64,000 bases of DNA, from assembly GCA_022711665.1 (NCBI GenBank), contig JAKLEN010000003.1, positions 248,001 to 312,000 on the forward strand, in the 5' to 3' direction. Made by a program: the position numbers and the translations under genes. Positions 15,603 through 24,367 of this stretch are shown in pieces (the stretch's first letter is position 1; the number at the start of each line of letters is the position of its first letter). Source of the stretch: Acidobacteriota bacterium (GTDB lineage Bacteria > Acidobacteriota > Aminicenantia > Aminicenantales > Saccharicenantaceae). The notes under the pieces were generated by a model. The model was not told the DNA's origin, ran no database searches, and saw nothing but the letters and a program-made list of their open reading frames with translations.

Positions 15603-16199
15603 CTAGCTCTCGGGGTTGTTGACCTCGAAGAGGCAGCCGAGGGCCAGGTCGTCGCGGCGGGGGAAGAAGGGGGCGGCGGCGTCGAGGCGGCAGCCGAAAT
15701 ATTTCTCGAGCACATGAACGACGCCCCGGACCAGGCCCGGCCCGCCGCCCGAGACGACGTAGAGGTTGCCGGCCGAAGTCACCAGGGCGAAGCCGTCCGC
15801 CCGCAGGGAGGGAAGCGCGGCCGCCGCGGCGGGCGGCAGGTCGTCGAGGGGAAAACCGATGGCCGCGGCGCCGGGCCGGTCGGGCGCCGCCACGGCCAGG
15901 ACGGGCAGATCGACGCCCGTCATCCTGAAGACGGAGGTCTGGAGGATGTCCGCGGCCCGCCGTTCGGCCTCGCCCGCGTTCCCGGGGATCTCGATCCGGG
16001 CCGCCGGCCGGCCGCGGTCGACGAAGACGAAAGCCCGGTCGCATTGGCTCGCTACGGCCGGGCGCGCGGCGGCTGGTCCCCGGGCGCAGGCCGCCGCGGC
16101 CCAGAGGCCGAACGCCAGGGCGACGACCGCCGCCGGCTCCCGGAGGAGGTTCCGCCGCTGCCGCCGCCGGGACCCTGGCGATCGCCTGTCGGTCATCAT
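15603..16199 (-). CDS. Lipoprotein-like fragment of a carbohydrate-enzyme N-terminal domain
   Basis: This 198-residue protein starts with a basic stretch and a hydrophobic signal (VVALAFGLWAAAACARG) that may be a lipoprotein signal. The rest (RRAADILQTSVFRMTGVDLP, DGFALVTSAGNLYVVSGGG, VHVLEKYFGCRLDAAAP) matches the alpha-glucuronidase-like N-terminal domain that normally precedes a catalytic domain in DUF4838 and related proteins. Here it stops after this domain, so the gene is either a stand-alone binding module or a truncated remnant. It is the last gene of the run transcribed from 19492. Confidence 0.65.
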   Translation of the reverse strand: MMTDRRSPGSRRRQRRNLLREPAAVVALAFGLWAAAACARGPAAARPAVASQCDRAFVFVDRGRPAARIEIPGNAGEAERRAADILQTSVFRMTGVDLPVLAVAAPDRPGAAAIGFPLDDLPPAAAAALPSLRADGFALVTSAGNLYVVSGGGPGLVRGVVHVLEKYFGCRLDAAAPFFPRRDDLALGCLFEVNNPES

Positions 16200-16229
16200 C
16201 GGCAATCTAGACCAAAGGCCGGCCCGGCG

Positions 16230-16970
16230 TCAAACGAAGATCAGAACGCCGAGGGCCAGACCGGCCAGAACGAGAGAGATCTTCCGGGCGGCGCGCCAAG
16301 CCGTGTTGGCCGGGCGCAGGATCTCGAACTCGGTGACGTAGACGACTTCGCAGGCGCCGTTGCCGCGGTCGGTGCGGACCGTGCTGGAGCCGCGGCTGTA
16401 TGGGGCGCCCTTGAGGCCGTAGGAGACGAGCCAGCCCTTGAAATGGACCTGGTCGCCGGTCCGGGCCCGGCGCACGGCCTCGGCCACGAGCTCGTCGGCC
16501 GGCAGGAGATGGTTGTTCGACAGGGCGTTCTCGGTGAACAGCTGGCCGGTCTCCCGGTCGGGATAGCGATAGTAGCAGGTGAAGTCGCGGTTGCGGAAGG
16601 TCATCCGCCGGTAAACCCCGGTTTCGACGTTGCGGCCCCAGATGACGCAGATGTCCTTGGTGTTGAGATAGTCGTTCCACTTCTTGTGGGAGATGTCCAG
16701 GAACGACGAGGAGTGATGATAGGAGACGACGAGGCCCCAGAGCTCGTAGCTGTAGAGAGGCGTCACCGTGTAGGTGAAGCCCCGGCGCGCGACCTCGAAC
16801 GGCTCCGGCACCCCTTCTTCGGTCTGGACGGGACTCCGGCCGAGCGGCTCCAGGATCAGGTCCCGGCCGGGCAGCCGGCGGCCCAGGAAAAGCGAGGCGG
16901 CGAGGGCGACCAGGGCGGCCGGCAGGACGAGCCGCGCCAGCCGGCGGAGACCGGGCGAGCGCTGCCGCAT
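16230..16970 (-). CDS. Membrane protein of unknown function
   Basis: This 246-residue protein has a transmembrane helix at each end: about 12-30 (LVLPAALVALAASLFLGR) and about 226-246 (ISLVLAGLALGVLIFV). The central 190 residues would lie outside the cytoplasm or face one compartment; they include SYHHSSSFLDISHKKWNDYL and RARTGDQVHFKGWLVSYGLK. No family is recognised. The ATG is one base after the stop of the M24 peptidase, which indicates co-transcription and translational coupling. Confidence 0.72.
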   Translation of the reverse strand: MRQRSPGLRRLARLVLPAALVALAASLFLGRRLPGRDLILEPLGRSPVQTEEGVPEPFEVARRGFTYTVTPLYSYELWGLVVSYHHSSSFLDISHKKWNDYLNTKDICVIWGRNVETGVYRRMTFRNRDFTCYYRYPDRETGQLFTENALSNNHLLPADELVAEAVRRARTGDQVHFKGWLVSYGLKGAPYSRGSSTVRTDRGNGACEVVYVTEFEILRPANTAWRAARKISLVLAGLALGVLIFV

Positions 16971-16971
16971 C

Positions 16972-18156
16972 CTATCCCGCCAGGACCAGGTCCTTCTGCG
17001 GCCGGCCCAGCCACTCGGCCCCGTCGCCGGTGACGACGACCATCTCCTCGATGGTGACGACGCCGCGGCCGGGCACGGTCAGGCGCGGCTCGATGGTGAA
17101 GACCATGCCCTCCTCGAGCCGGCGGAAGGGCTTCTGGGCGTATTTTTCCCAGGCCGGGCCGAGCAGGGCCGTGCCATCGTGGGCGTAGCGGCCGACCTGG
17201 TGGCCGAGGCCGTGGGGGAATTCGGCGTAGCCGGCGCCGGTGATGATCGAGCGGGCGACGGCGTCGACCGTCCGGCCCTCGACGCCCGGCCTCATGGCCC
17301 GTTTCGATTCCTCGACCGCCCGGACGATCGTCCGGAATCCTGTCATGACGTCGTCGGGCGCGGCCGTCTCGCCCGGGGCGGGGATGTAGAACGTCCGCTG
17401 CATGTCCGAGCAGTAGCCCTCGATCTTGACGCCGAAGTCCATGTTCAGGATGTGGCCGGGCTCGACGACCCGGGCCGTGGGCGCGTAATGGGCCTGGGCC
17501 GTGTCGGGGCCGGTGAAGACGGCCGGGCAGGCGGCCCGGGTCCAGGCCGTCTCGAGCCCGCGGCGGTCGACCTCGGCCAGGATGAAGGCGGCGATCTCGA
17601 TCTCGGTCCGGCCCGGGGCGATGAACCGGCCGGCCAGGTCGTAGATCTCCTCGGTCACACGGACCGCTTGCCTCATCCAGCCGATCTCGGCCGCGGATTT
17701 CCGCTCGCGTAGGGCCGAGACGATCCGCTCGGCCGGGACCAGGCGATCGGCCATCCCGATCTCGGCCAGGAAGCGATGGAGCGTCAGGTACATGCCGTGG
17801 GTCAGGCCGTCGCAGATCTCGCTCCCTTCGGAGTAGTTGACGGCGATCGTCCGCGGGTCGAGCTCCTTCAGGCATTCGAGGAGCGGCTCCTTGATGCCGG
17901 TGACGTAGCCGACAACCTTGTCGTAGGCGCCGGTCTCCTCGACGGCCTTCTGGTCGTAGAGCCCGACGATGGCCCGCGTCCGGCCGCCGGCCGAGACGAT
18001 GAAGGCCGAGTGCCAGGTGACGGGGCCGGGCGCCAGGAAGACCAGGGTCGGATCGCCGCAGATCTGGCTCTCGCGGGTAAAGGTGATCCAGCAATCGACG
18101 CCGAACTCGTCGATGAGCCCGGCGGCCTGTTTGACCTTTTCCTGGATGAGGGTCAT
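16972..18156 (-). CDS. pepP: Xaa-Pro aminopeptidase (M24 family)
   Basis: This 394-residue metallopeptidase is predicted to remove N-terminal residues preceding proline. The N-terminal creatinase-like domain spans about 1-150. The catalytic 'pita-bread' domain carries the five metal ligands: MDFGVKIEGYCSDMQRT (two Asp), PHGLGHQVG (His), FTIEPRL (Glu) and TIEEMVVV (Glu). GGAGG precedes the ATG. It lies 16 bases after the POT peptide transporter, so imported proline-containing di- and tripeptides are its likely substrates. The symbol is by family only; it could equally be a PepQ-type prolidase. Confidence 0.88.
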   Translation of the reverse strand: MTLIQEKVKQAAGLIDEFGVDCWITFTRESQICGDPTLVFLAPGPVTWHSAFIVSAGGRTRAIVGLYDQKAVEETGAYDKVVGYVTGIKEPLLECLKELDPRTIAVNYSEGSEICDGLTHGMYLTLHRFLAEIGMADRLVPAERIVSALRERKSAAEIGWMRQAVRVTEEIYDLAGRFIAPGRTEIEIAAFILAEVDRRGLETAWTRAACPAVFTGPDTAQAHYAPTARVVEPGHILNMDFGVKIEGYCSDMQRTFYIPAPGETAAPDDVMTGFRTIVRAVEESKRAMRPGVEGRTVDAVARSIITGAGYAEFPHGLGHQVGRYAHDGTALLGPAWEKYAQKPFRRLEEGMVFTIEPRLTVPGRGVVTIEEMVVVTGDGAEWLGRPQKDLVLAG

Positions 18157-18172
18157 GGGTGTCCTCCGGTTA

Positions 18173-19492
18173 TCAGGCGGCGAAGCGCCGGAGCTTCCTG
18201 AGGAAGACGGCGACCAGGACGGCGGCCAGGACCAGGAGGGCCGCGAGGATGAGGAAATACAGATGATGGGCCAGGGCGCTGTAGGACTTGCCCAGCAGGC
18301 CGCTGCCGTAGCTGCCGACGGCCGTGGCCGCGAACCAGCCGCCCATCATCAGCCCGGCGATCCGCGGCGGGGCGACCTTGGAAACGAAAGACTGGCCCAT
18401 CGGCGAGATGAGGATCTCGGCCACGGTGACGAGGAAGTAGGTCCCGACGAGCCAGGCCGGGGACATGATGTTCTGGTCACGGTTGCCGCCGGCCAGCGAA
18501 GCGCCAGCCATGAGCATCATGGCCAGGCTCATGACGGCCATGCCGACGAGGATCTTGACCGGCGTCGAGGGCTCCCGGCCGCGCCGGTTCAGGCGGCCGA
18601 AGAGGGCCAGCAGGAGCGGCGTCAGGGTCAGGATGAAGAACGGCTCGAAGAACTGGTACGTCTCCGGCCGGAGCCACTTGAGGACGACGGTCGAGCGCTC
18701 GGCGAAGAGGGTCAGGCCGAAGAAGTTCTGGTAGAAGGCGACCCAGAAGAAGATGACGATGAGGAAGAGGGTGGCCAGGGTGGCGATGCGCTGGCGTTCC
18801 TCGCGCCGGTCGACGGCGGGGCAGCCGGCCGGGGAGAGGCCGGGCTGGAGGGGCGAAGCGGGCGAGGCCGCGCCCGGGGCGGCGGCGCCTGGGGCGGGCC
18901 GGCAGTCATAGGGCCGCAGCCGGGGCTCGCCGGCGCGCCAGATGATCAGGGCCACGACCATGCCGGCGGCGGCGATGGCGAACGACAGGTTGTAGCTGTG
19001 GAACCTGACGCTGATGAAGGTGGCCAGGAGCGGGGCGATCATCGCCCCGAGGTTGACGCCCATGTAGAAGATGTTGTACCCGGCGTCCTTGAGCTCGGGC
19101 CTTCCCTCATAGAGGCTGCCGACCAGGACGGCCATGTTGACCTTGAAGATGCCCGTCCCCAGGCCGATGAGGAAGAGCCCCAGATAGAACGTGAGGACGC
19201 GGCCGGGGCCGGAGACGGCCAGGCCGATGTAGCCGAAGACCATGAGGAACGCCCCGGCCCGGACCGTCCGGATCCGGCCGATGACCTTGTCGCCGAGCCA
19301 GCCACCGAGGAGCGGCACGAAATAGCAGAGGGCCAGGAAGAGCCCGTACGAGTCGCCCTTGCGGCCGTCGGACCAGCCCAGGACCTTGTCCATGTAGAGG
19401 ACGAGGACGGCCATGAGCGTGTAGAAGCCGACCCGCTCCCACATCTCGGTGAAGAAGATATAGCCCAGGACGCGGGGATGGTTCTTGAGCAT
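18173..19492 (-). CDS. Proton-dependent oligopeptide (POT/PTR2) transporter
   Basis: This 439-residue major-facilitator protein has about 12 transmembrane helices. The family signature FFTEMWERVGFYTLMAVLVL at residues about 13-32 contains the ExxER motif that couples protons to di- and tripeptide uptake. A second hallmark, FLIGLGTGIFKVNM, follows. An alanine/proline-rich loop (PAPGAAAPGAASPASP) separates the two halves. It is the first gene of an operon with the Xaa-Pro peptidase, joining peptide import with intracellular hydrolysis. Confidence 0.92.
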   Translation of the reverse strand: MLKNHPRVLGYIFFTEMWERVGFYTLMAVLVLYMDKVLGWSDGRKGDSYGLFLALCYFVPLLGGWLGDKVIGRIRTVRAGAFLMVFGYIGLAVSGPGRVLTFYLGLFLIGLGTGIFKVNMAVLVGSLYEGRPELKDAGYNIFYMGVNLGAMIAPLLATFISVRFHSYNLSFAIAAAGMVVALIIWRAGEPRLRPYDCRPAPGAAAPGAASPASPLQPGLSPAGCPAVDRREERQRIATLATLFLIVIFFWVAFYQNFFGLTLFAERSTVVLKWLRPETYQFFEPFFILTLTPLLLALFGRLNRRGREPSTPVKILVGMAVMSLAMMLMAGASLAGGNRDQNIMSPAWLVGTYFLVTVAEILISPMGQSFVSKVAPPRIAGLMMGGWFAATAVGSYGSGLLGKSYSALAHHLYFLILAALLVLAAVLVAVFLRKLRRFAA

Positions 19493-19526
19493 GCCGCCGC
19501 CTTTCCCGGTTATGCTAACACAAAAC

Positions 19527-19555
19527 GGGGGAGATGGTACCCGTCCCCCCTTTTT
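19527..19555. repeat. Hairpin with T-run, REP-like
   Basis: GGGGGA and TCCCCC pair around an 11-base loop containing GGTACC, followed by CTTTTT. On the plus strand this has the form of an intrinsic terminator. It sits between two divergent genes, where no plus-strand transcript needs ending, so it may instead be another short palindromic repeat. Confidence 0.35.
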
Positions 19556-19608
19556 CTTGTCCGGAACCCATCGCCCCTCGGATGATCGGGACGCGGGGTC
19601 GCGGCCGG

Positions 19609-19638
19609 TTGACTCGGAGGACGGGGCGGCGATATAGT
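19609..19638 (+). promoter_or_regulatory. Sigma70-type promoter for rhaT
   Basis: TTGACT (19609-19614), an 18-base spacer and TATAGT (19633-19638) precede the ATG at 19659 by 20 bases. Confidence 0.5.
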
Positions 19639-19658
19639 CTCGCCCTCATGGAGGCCCG

Positions 19659-20765
19659 ATGAACCCGAATCCCTTTCTCGGCGTTTTCCTGCACGCCCTC
19701 GGCGGTTTCGCCGCCGGGAGCTTCTACATTCCGTACAAGAACGTCCGCGGCTGGGCCTGGGAGGTCTACTGGCTCGTCGGCGGGGTCTTCAGCTGGATCG
19801 TCGTCCCCTGGGTCGTGGGCGCCCTGACCTGCCCCGGCCTGTTGAGCGTCCTGCGGTCGGGGAGCGGCAAAACGATCCTCTGGACCTATCTCTTCGGGGT
19901 GCTCTGGGGCATCGGCGGCCTGACCTTTGGCCTGAGCATGCGCTATCTCGGCCTGTCGCTGGGCATGGCCCTGTCGCTCGGCTTCTGCGCCGTCTTCGGG
20001 ACGCTCGTGCCGCCCGTTTTCGAGGGCCGGATCGCCGGGCTCGTCGCCTCGACATCCGGACGGGTCGTCATCCTCGGCATCCTCGTCTGCCTCTCCGGCA
20101 TCGCCATGTGCGGCGCCGCGGGGATGAAGAAGGAGAAGCGGCTTTCGGAGGCCGAGAAGAAAGCCTCCATCGCCGAGTTCGATTTCCCCAAAGGCGCCTG
20201 GGTGGCGGCCTTCTCGGGGGTCATGAGCTCGTGCATGGCCTTCGCCTTCGCCGCCGGCAAGCCCATCGCCGAGGCCGCGGTCCAGAACGGGACGCGGCCG
20301 ATCTTCCAGAATTTCCCGGTCATGATCATCGCCCTGCTCGGCGGGTTCACGACGAACTTCGTCTGGTGCGCCGCCCTGAGCTTCAAGAACAGGTCATGGC
20401 GCGACTACCGCCGGGTCCGTGAGGCCGAGCCGGCGGCGGCGGGCCCGGGCGCGTCCGCCGCGCCGGCGAAGCCGAAGCCCTCGCTCCTCGCCAACTACGT
20501 CTGGGCCGCCCTGGCCGGGACGACTTGGTATTTCCAGTTCTTCTTCTACGGCATGGGCACGACCCAGATGGGCCGGTACGATTTCTCGAGCTGGACTATC
20601 CACATGGCCTTCATCATCACCTTCAGCAGCCTGTGGGGCATCTTCTTCCACGAGTGGCGGGGGACGGACCGCCCGACGCGCCGGCTGGTCGTGGCCGGGA
20701 TCGCCGTCCTCATCCTGTCGACGGTCGTGGTCGGGGCGGGCAATTACATCGCCACGCTCAAATAG
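19659..20765 (+). CDS. rhaT: L-rhamnose/proton symporter RhaT family
   Basis: This 368-residue integral membrane protein has about ten transmembrane helices and the RhaT pattern: an N-terminal GGFAAGSFYIPYKNVRGWAW, EVYWLVGGVFSWIVVPW, FGLSMRYLGLSLGMALSLGF and a C-terminal YGMGTTQMGRYDFSSWTIHM. It would import L-rhamnose with a proton. No rhamnose catabolic genes (rhaA, rhaB, rhaD) are in the window. The next gene, a sialidase-like/cyclophilin fusion, follows after 25 bases and may be co-transcribed, which hints at uptake of a sugar released outside the cell. Confidence 0.9.
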   Translation: MNPNPFLGVFLHALGGFAAGSFYIPYKNVRGWAWEVYWLVGGVFSWIVVPWVVGALTCPGLLSVLRSGSGKTILWTYLFGVLWGIGGLTFGLSMRYLGLSLGMALSLGFCAVFGTLVPPVFEGRIAGLVASTSGRVVILGILVCLSGIAMCGAAGMKKEKRLSEAEKKASIAEFDFPKGAWVAAFSGVMSSCMAFAFAAGKPIAEAAVQNGTRPIFQNFPVMIIALLGGFTTNFVWCAALSFKNRSWRDYRRVREAEPAAAGPGASAAPAKPKPSLLANYVWAALAGTTWYFQFFFYGMGTTQMGRYDFSSWTIHMAFIITFSSLWGIFFHEWRGTDRPTRRLVVAGIAVLILSTVVVGAGNYIATLK

Positions 20766-20790
20766 GATCACGGCGGGGAGGGCATCGCCC

Positions 20791-22302
20791 ATGAGACGGA
20801 TCGCCTTCGGCGCCCTGACCGTTTCCCTGGCGTGCTTGGCGGCGTGCCGGGGTGGCTCGCCGCGCCTCCTGCGCGAGGATATCTTCGAGGACGCGCCCTT
20901 CGCCCAGTGCCACGCCTCGACCGTCGCCGAGACCCCGTCGGGGCTGGTGGCGGCCTGGTTCGGGGGGACGGCCGAAGGGCAGGCCGACGTCGGGATCTGG
21001 CTCTCGCGCCGGGAGGCCGGACGCTGGACGGCGCCGGTCGAGGCGGCCCGGGGCGCCGCCGCGGGCGGCGCGGCCGGGCCCTGCTGGAACCCGGTCCTGT
21101 TCCGGCCGAGCGCGGGACCGCTCCTGCTTTTCTATAAGGTCGGGCCCTCGCCGGCGAACTGGCGGGGCCTGGTCGTGCGCTCGGCGGACGACGGGCGGAC
21201 CTGGGGCGGCCCTGAGGCCCTGCCCGACGGGTTCCTGGGACCGGCCAAGAACCATCCCATCGAGCTCGAGGGCGGCGTCATCCTCTGCGGCAGCTCGACC
21301 GAGGACGGGGGCTGGCGGGTCCGCTTCGAGGCGACGCGCGACGGCGGCCGATCCTGGACCGCGACCCTGCCCCTCAACGTGGGCGGGAAACCGGGGCTCA
21401 TCCAGCCGGCGCTGCTGCGGACCGCCGCCGGCGGCCTCGTCGCGTTGATGCGGAGCGACGCGGGCCGGATCTACGAGAGCCGCAGCCGGGACGGAGGGGC
21501 GACCTGGTCGGCGCCGGAACCGACCGTTTTCCCCAACCCGAACGCGGGGATCGACGCCGTGACCCTCCGGGACGGCCGCCACGTGCTGGCCTACAACCCC
21601 GTCACCGAGGGCCGGGGCGTCCTGGCCCTGGCCGTTTCGGACGACGGCCGGAACTGGACGCGGGCCCTGACCCTGGAAGAGGAAAAGGGCGCGGAATTCT
21701 CCTACCCGGCGGTCATCGAGACGGCCGACGGCCTCATCCATGTGACCTACACGTGGAAGCGGCGGCGGATCCGCCACGCCGTCGTCGACCCGGCCGCGCT
21801 CCAGGCCCGCTACGGCCACGATACGGAGCGCCGGCCTCCCCGGGTGTGCGTCCTGGAAACCTCGCTCGGGACCATGGCTTTCGAGCTCTACGCGGAGGAC
21901 GCGCCCAAGACCGTGACCCAGTTCGAGGCCCTCGTCCGGAAGGGCTTTTACGACGGCAAGGACTTCTACCGGGTCGTCCGCGGCCACGTCATCCAGGCGG
22001 GAGGAGGGGACGCGCCGCCGCTTCCGCCGGAATTCAACACCCGGCCCCACCTGGTCGGGACGCTGGGGCTCGGCCGGGTCGGCGACGAATGGAGCGGCGA
22101 CTCGGAGATCTACGTCTGCGTCGCGCCGCGGCCCCACCTCAACGGCCGCTACACGGTCTTCGGCCGGACGATCGAGGGCTTCGACGTCCTGGAGCGCATC
22201 GCCGCGGTCGCGGTCGAGGAGCGATGGGAGGGCCCGGACCGGAAGATGGCCATGCACCGGCCCCTCGAGCCCGTCGTCATCCGCCGCGCCCTCATTAAAT
22301 AG
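20791..22302 (+). CDS. Sialidase-like propeller fused to a cyclophilin-type peptidyl-prolyl isomerase (lipoprotein)
   Basis: This 503-residue protein has a lipoprotein signal ending LACLAAC. Residues about 25-340 form a sialidase-like propeller with Asp-box motifs (SADDGRTW, TRDGGRSW, SRDGGATW, SDDGRNW). Residues about 350-500 are a cyclophilin domain: LGTMAFELYAEDAPKTVTQF, GFYDGKDFYRVV (catalytic Arg), VIQAGGGD and NGRYTVFGRTIEGFDVLERI. One uninterrupted frame covers both, so the fusion is not a frameshift artefact of this sequence. The combination is not one I know. The start is the ATG at 20791, after a GGGGAGGG. The stop TAG abuts a family A palindrome. Confidence 0.85.
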   Translation: MRRIAFGALTVSLACLAACRGGSPRLLREDIFEDAPFAQCHASTVAETPSGLVAAWFGGTAEGQADVGIWLSRREAGRWTAPVEAARGAAAGGAAGPCWNPVLFRPSAGPLLLFYKVGPSPANWRGLVVRSADDGRTWGGPEALPDGFLGPAKNHPIELEGGVILCGSSTEDGGWRVRFEATRDGGRSWTATLPLNVGGKPGLIQPALLRTAAGGLVALMRSDAGRIYESRSRDGGATWSAPEPTVFPNPNAGIDAVTLRDGRHVLAYNPVTEGRGVLALAVSDDGRNWTRALTLEEEKGAEFSYPAVIETADGLIHVTYTWKRRRIRHAVVDPAALQARYGHDTERRPPRVCVLETSLGTMAFELYAEDAPKTVTQFEALVRKGFYDGKDFYRVVRGHVIQAGGGDAPPLPPEFNTRPHLVGTLGLGRVGDEWSGDSEIYVCVAPRPHLNGRYTVFGRTIEGFDVLERIAAVAVEERWEGPDRKMAMHRPLEPVVIRRALIK

Positions 22303-22311
22303 GGGGCACAT

Positions 22312-22378
22312 TAAATCGGGGACACAATACTCATTTCCGATTTATTAATTCGGAAATGAGTATTGTGTCCCCTATTTA
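22312..22378. repeat. Family A palindrome between convergent genes
   Basis: GGGGACACAATACTCATTTC and its exact complement form a 23-bp stem (22318-22340 with 22350-22372) around a 9-base AT-rich loop. Flanking AAAT sequences extend the pairing with one mismatch. The right end supplies the TAA stop of the potD-like gene (22376-22378), and the sialidase stop lies 10 bases from the left end. It could act as a bidirectional terminator. Confidence 0.85.
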
Positions 22379-23425
22379 GCGGGCGGCCTTGAGGCGGTCC
22401 CAGACGGCGACGTAGAGCGCGTTGGCCGCGCCGATGTCACCGATGATCTCGCTCCTGGCCCGGAGCTTCGGGTCCATGAAGATGCCGGGATTGTCGCGGA
22501 TCTCCGCCGGCAGGAGGGGGTAGGAGTCCTTGTTCGGGCAGAGGAAGTAGATGAAGGCCGTGTTCTCGGCGGCCACCGCCGGATCGTGGAGGTAGTTGAT
22601 GAAAGCGTGGGCCAGGCGGACCTCGCGGGCGTCGGTTGGGACGACCAGGTCATCGCAGGAGATGACCGTGCCTTCCTCGGGGATGAAGAAGCGGACGGCG
22701 GGATTCTCGCGCCGGACCTGGAAGATGTCGCCGCTCCAGGCGTGGACGAGCAGGAACTCGCCCGAGGCCAGGCCGAGCTTGTACTGCTCGTTGTCAAACT
22801 TGGCCAGGTTCTTCTTCCACTCGAGGAGGACGGCCTCGGCTTCGGCCAGCTCGGCCGGATCGGTCGAATTGATGCTGTGCCCCAGGAGCTTGAGGGCCGC
22901 GCCGATCGTTTCCCGCATGTCGTTGAACATGGTCATGCGGCCCCGCAGGTCGGTCCGCCCGAACATGCGCCAGGAAGGCGCGACGTCGGACACCCGGCCG
23001 TCGAGGTAGGCGATGCCCGTGTTGGTGATCATGTAGGGCACGGAGTGGTCCATGGCCCCGTCGACGGCCATGGCCAGGTATTCGGGGTCGACGTGGACCA
23101 GGTTCGGCAGGAGGGCATGGTCGAGGCGGGCCAGCAGCCCCTGGGCCTGCATCAGGCTGACCATGTAGCTCGAGGGCATGAGCAGGTCATAGCCCGAGGC
23201 CCCGGCCCTGAGCTTGGCGTACATGGCCTCGTTCGACTCGAACGTGTCGATGACGACCCGGCAGCCCTGCTCGCGCTCGAAGCGGGCGACGATCTCGGGC
23301 TTGATGAAATCGGACCAGGTGTAGACGCTGAGCACGGGCCGGCTCCGGCCGCAGGCGGCGCCGAAAAAAAGCCCGGCCAGGAGGGCGAACGCCGCGCCCC
23401 TGACGATCCGGTTCCCGTTCTCCAT
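22376..23425 (-). CDS. potD: Spermidine/putrescine-type ABC transporter substrate-binding protein
   Basis: This 349-residue periplasmic binding protein is anchored as a lipoprotein (LFFGAAC at about residues 19-25). The opening VLSVYTWSDFIKPEIVARFE, then SGYDLLMPSSYMVSLM and EGTVISCDDLVVPTDAREV, are typical of PotD/PotF proteins that bind polyamines. It lies downstream of potC but has its own promoter at 23446-23474, allowing expression beyond the permease genes. The last codon and the TAA stop fall in the arm of a family A palindrome. Confidence 0.9.
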   Translation of the reverse strand: MENGNRIVRGAAFALLAGLFFGAACGRSRPVLSVYTWSDFIKPEIVARFEREQGCRVVIDTFESNEAMYAKLRAGASGYDLLMPSSYMVSLMQAQGLLARLDHALLPNLVHVDPEYLAMAVDGAMDHSVPYMITNTGIAYLDGRVSDVAPSWRMFGRTDLRGRMTMFNDMRETIGAALKLLGHSINSTDPAELAEAEAVLLEWKKNLAKFDNEQYKLGLASGEFLLVHAWSGDIFQVRRENPAVRFFIPEEGTVISCDDLVVPTDAREVRLAHAFINYLHDPAVAAENTAFIYFLCPNKDSYPLLPAEIRDNPGIFMDPKLRARSEIIGDIGAANALYVAVWDRLKAAR

Positions 23426-23445
23426 GGGTCTCTCTCGAGAGTCCC

Positions 23446-23474
23446 CTTATAATCCAGATGGCCCGACATTTCAA
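23446..23474 (-). promoter_or_regulatory. Sigma70-type promoter for potD
   Basis: Minus-strand TTGAAA (23474-23469), a 17-base spacer and TATAAG (23451-23446) lie 20 bases before the potD start. The spacing and hexamers are good. Confidence 0.55.
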
Positions 23475-23544
23475 CAATCGGAACGGAGAAAGATCGGCCC
23501 TGCTCCTGATCCCGGTCCAGAACCTCGCCTGCCTGCCCGCCGGC

Positions 23545-23584
23545 GGGGAAACGGGACGTTCCGAAAACGGGGACGTTTCCGGTT
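23545..23584. repeat. REP-like element (CGGGGACGTTTCCG type) abutting the potC stop
   Basis: GGAAAC and GTTTCC flank two related direct units, CGGGACGTTCCG and CGGGGACGTTTCCG. The element begins immediately after the TAG stop of potC on the minus strand, the same placement as repeat families A and B. One copy is seen in this window. Confidence 0.45.
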
Positions 23585-24367
23585 CTAAGATTCCTGGCCC
23601 TTTTTGTTGGCCAGGCGCTGGCTCAGGAGAACGGCCGTCAGCGTCACCGCCAGGAGCAGCGTCGACAAGGCGTTGATCAGCGGCGGCGCGCCGTACTTGA
23701 TCATGCTGTAGATGCGCAGCGGCAGGGTCGTCGAGCCGGGCCCGGCGACGAAGAAGGTGATGACGAAATCGTCGACCGACAGGGTGAACGCCAGGAGGGC
23801 CCCGGAGACGATGCCGGGCATGAGCATGGGCAGCAGGATCCGGCGCGTGCTCTGCCAGGGGCTGGCCCCGAGGTCGCGGGCCGCCTCGATGACCGAGAAA
23901 TCGAAATCCTGGAGCCGGCCGAGCACGGTCATGGCCACGTAGCTGACGCAGAACGTGACGTGGGCCAGGAAGATCGTGAACAGGCCGAGCGGCAGGCCGA
24001 CGGCCACGAAGGCCATCAGCAGGCTGATGCCCATCAGGATCTCGGGCACGACCAGGGGCTGATAGATCATCGTGTAGTGGACGTGCTGGAGGCGGCTCGC
24101 GGCCCAGCGGTGGAGGGCGTACGCGGCCATTGTGCCCAGGACGATGGAGACCGCCGTGACCGACACGGCGATGATCAGCGTGTTCCGCACGGCCTGCCAG
24201 ATCTCGGGCGACTGGAAGAGCCGGGCGTACCAGACCAGCGAGAAGCCCTCCCAGCGGCCGGAGAAGCGGGCCGGATTGAAGGAGTTGACGACCAGGATGA
24301 GGATCGGCAGGTAGAGGAAGGCCAGGACCAGGACGGTGACGACGATGGGGAAGCGGCTCCGCTTCAC
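23585..24367 (-). CDS. potC: Spermidine/putrescine-type ABC transporter permease, PotC-like
   Basis: This 260-residue inner-membrane permease has six predicted helices. The EAA loop for contact with the ATPase reads VIEAARDLGASPWQSTRRIL. The N-terminus (VVTVLVLAFLYLPILILVVN) and FSLVWYARLF are typical of PotC. The GTG start at 24367 overlaps the potB stop (GTGA) and follows GGGAGG. The TAG stop is directly followed by a REP-like element. Confidence 0.9.
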   Translation of the reverse strand: MKRSRFPIVVTVLVLAFLYLPILILVVNSFNPARFSGRWEGFSLVWYARLFQSPEIWQAVRNTLIIAVSVTAVSIVLGTMAAYALHRWAASRLQHVHYTMIYQPLVVPEILMGISLLMAFVAVGLPLGLFTIFLAHVTFCVSYVAMTVLGRLQDFDFSVIEAARDLGASPWQSTRRILLPMLMPGIVSGALLAFTLSVDDFVITFFVAGPGSTTLPLRIYSMIKYGAPPLINALSTLLLAVTLTAVLLSQRLANKKGQES

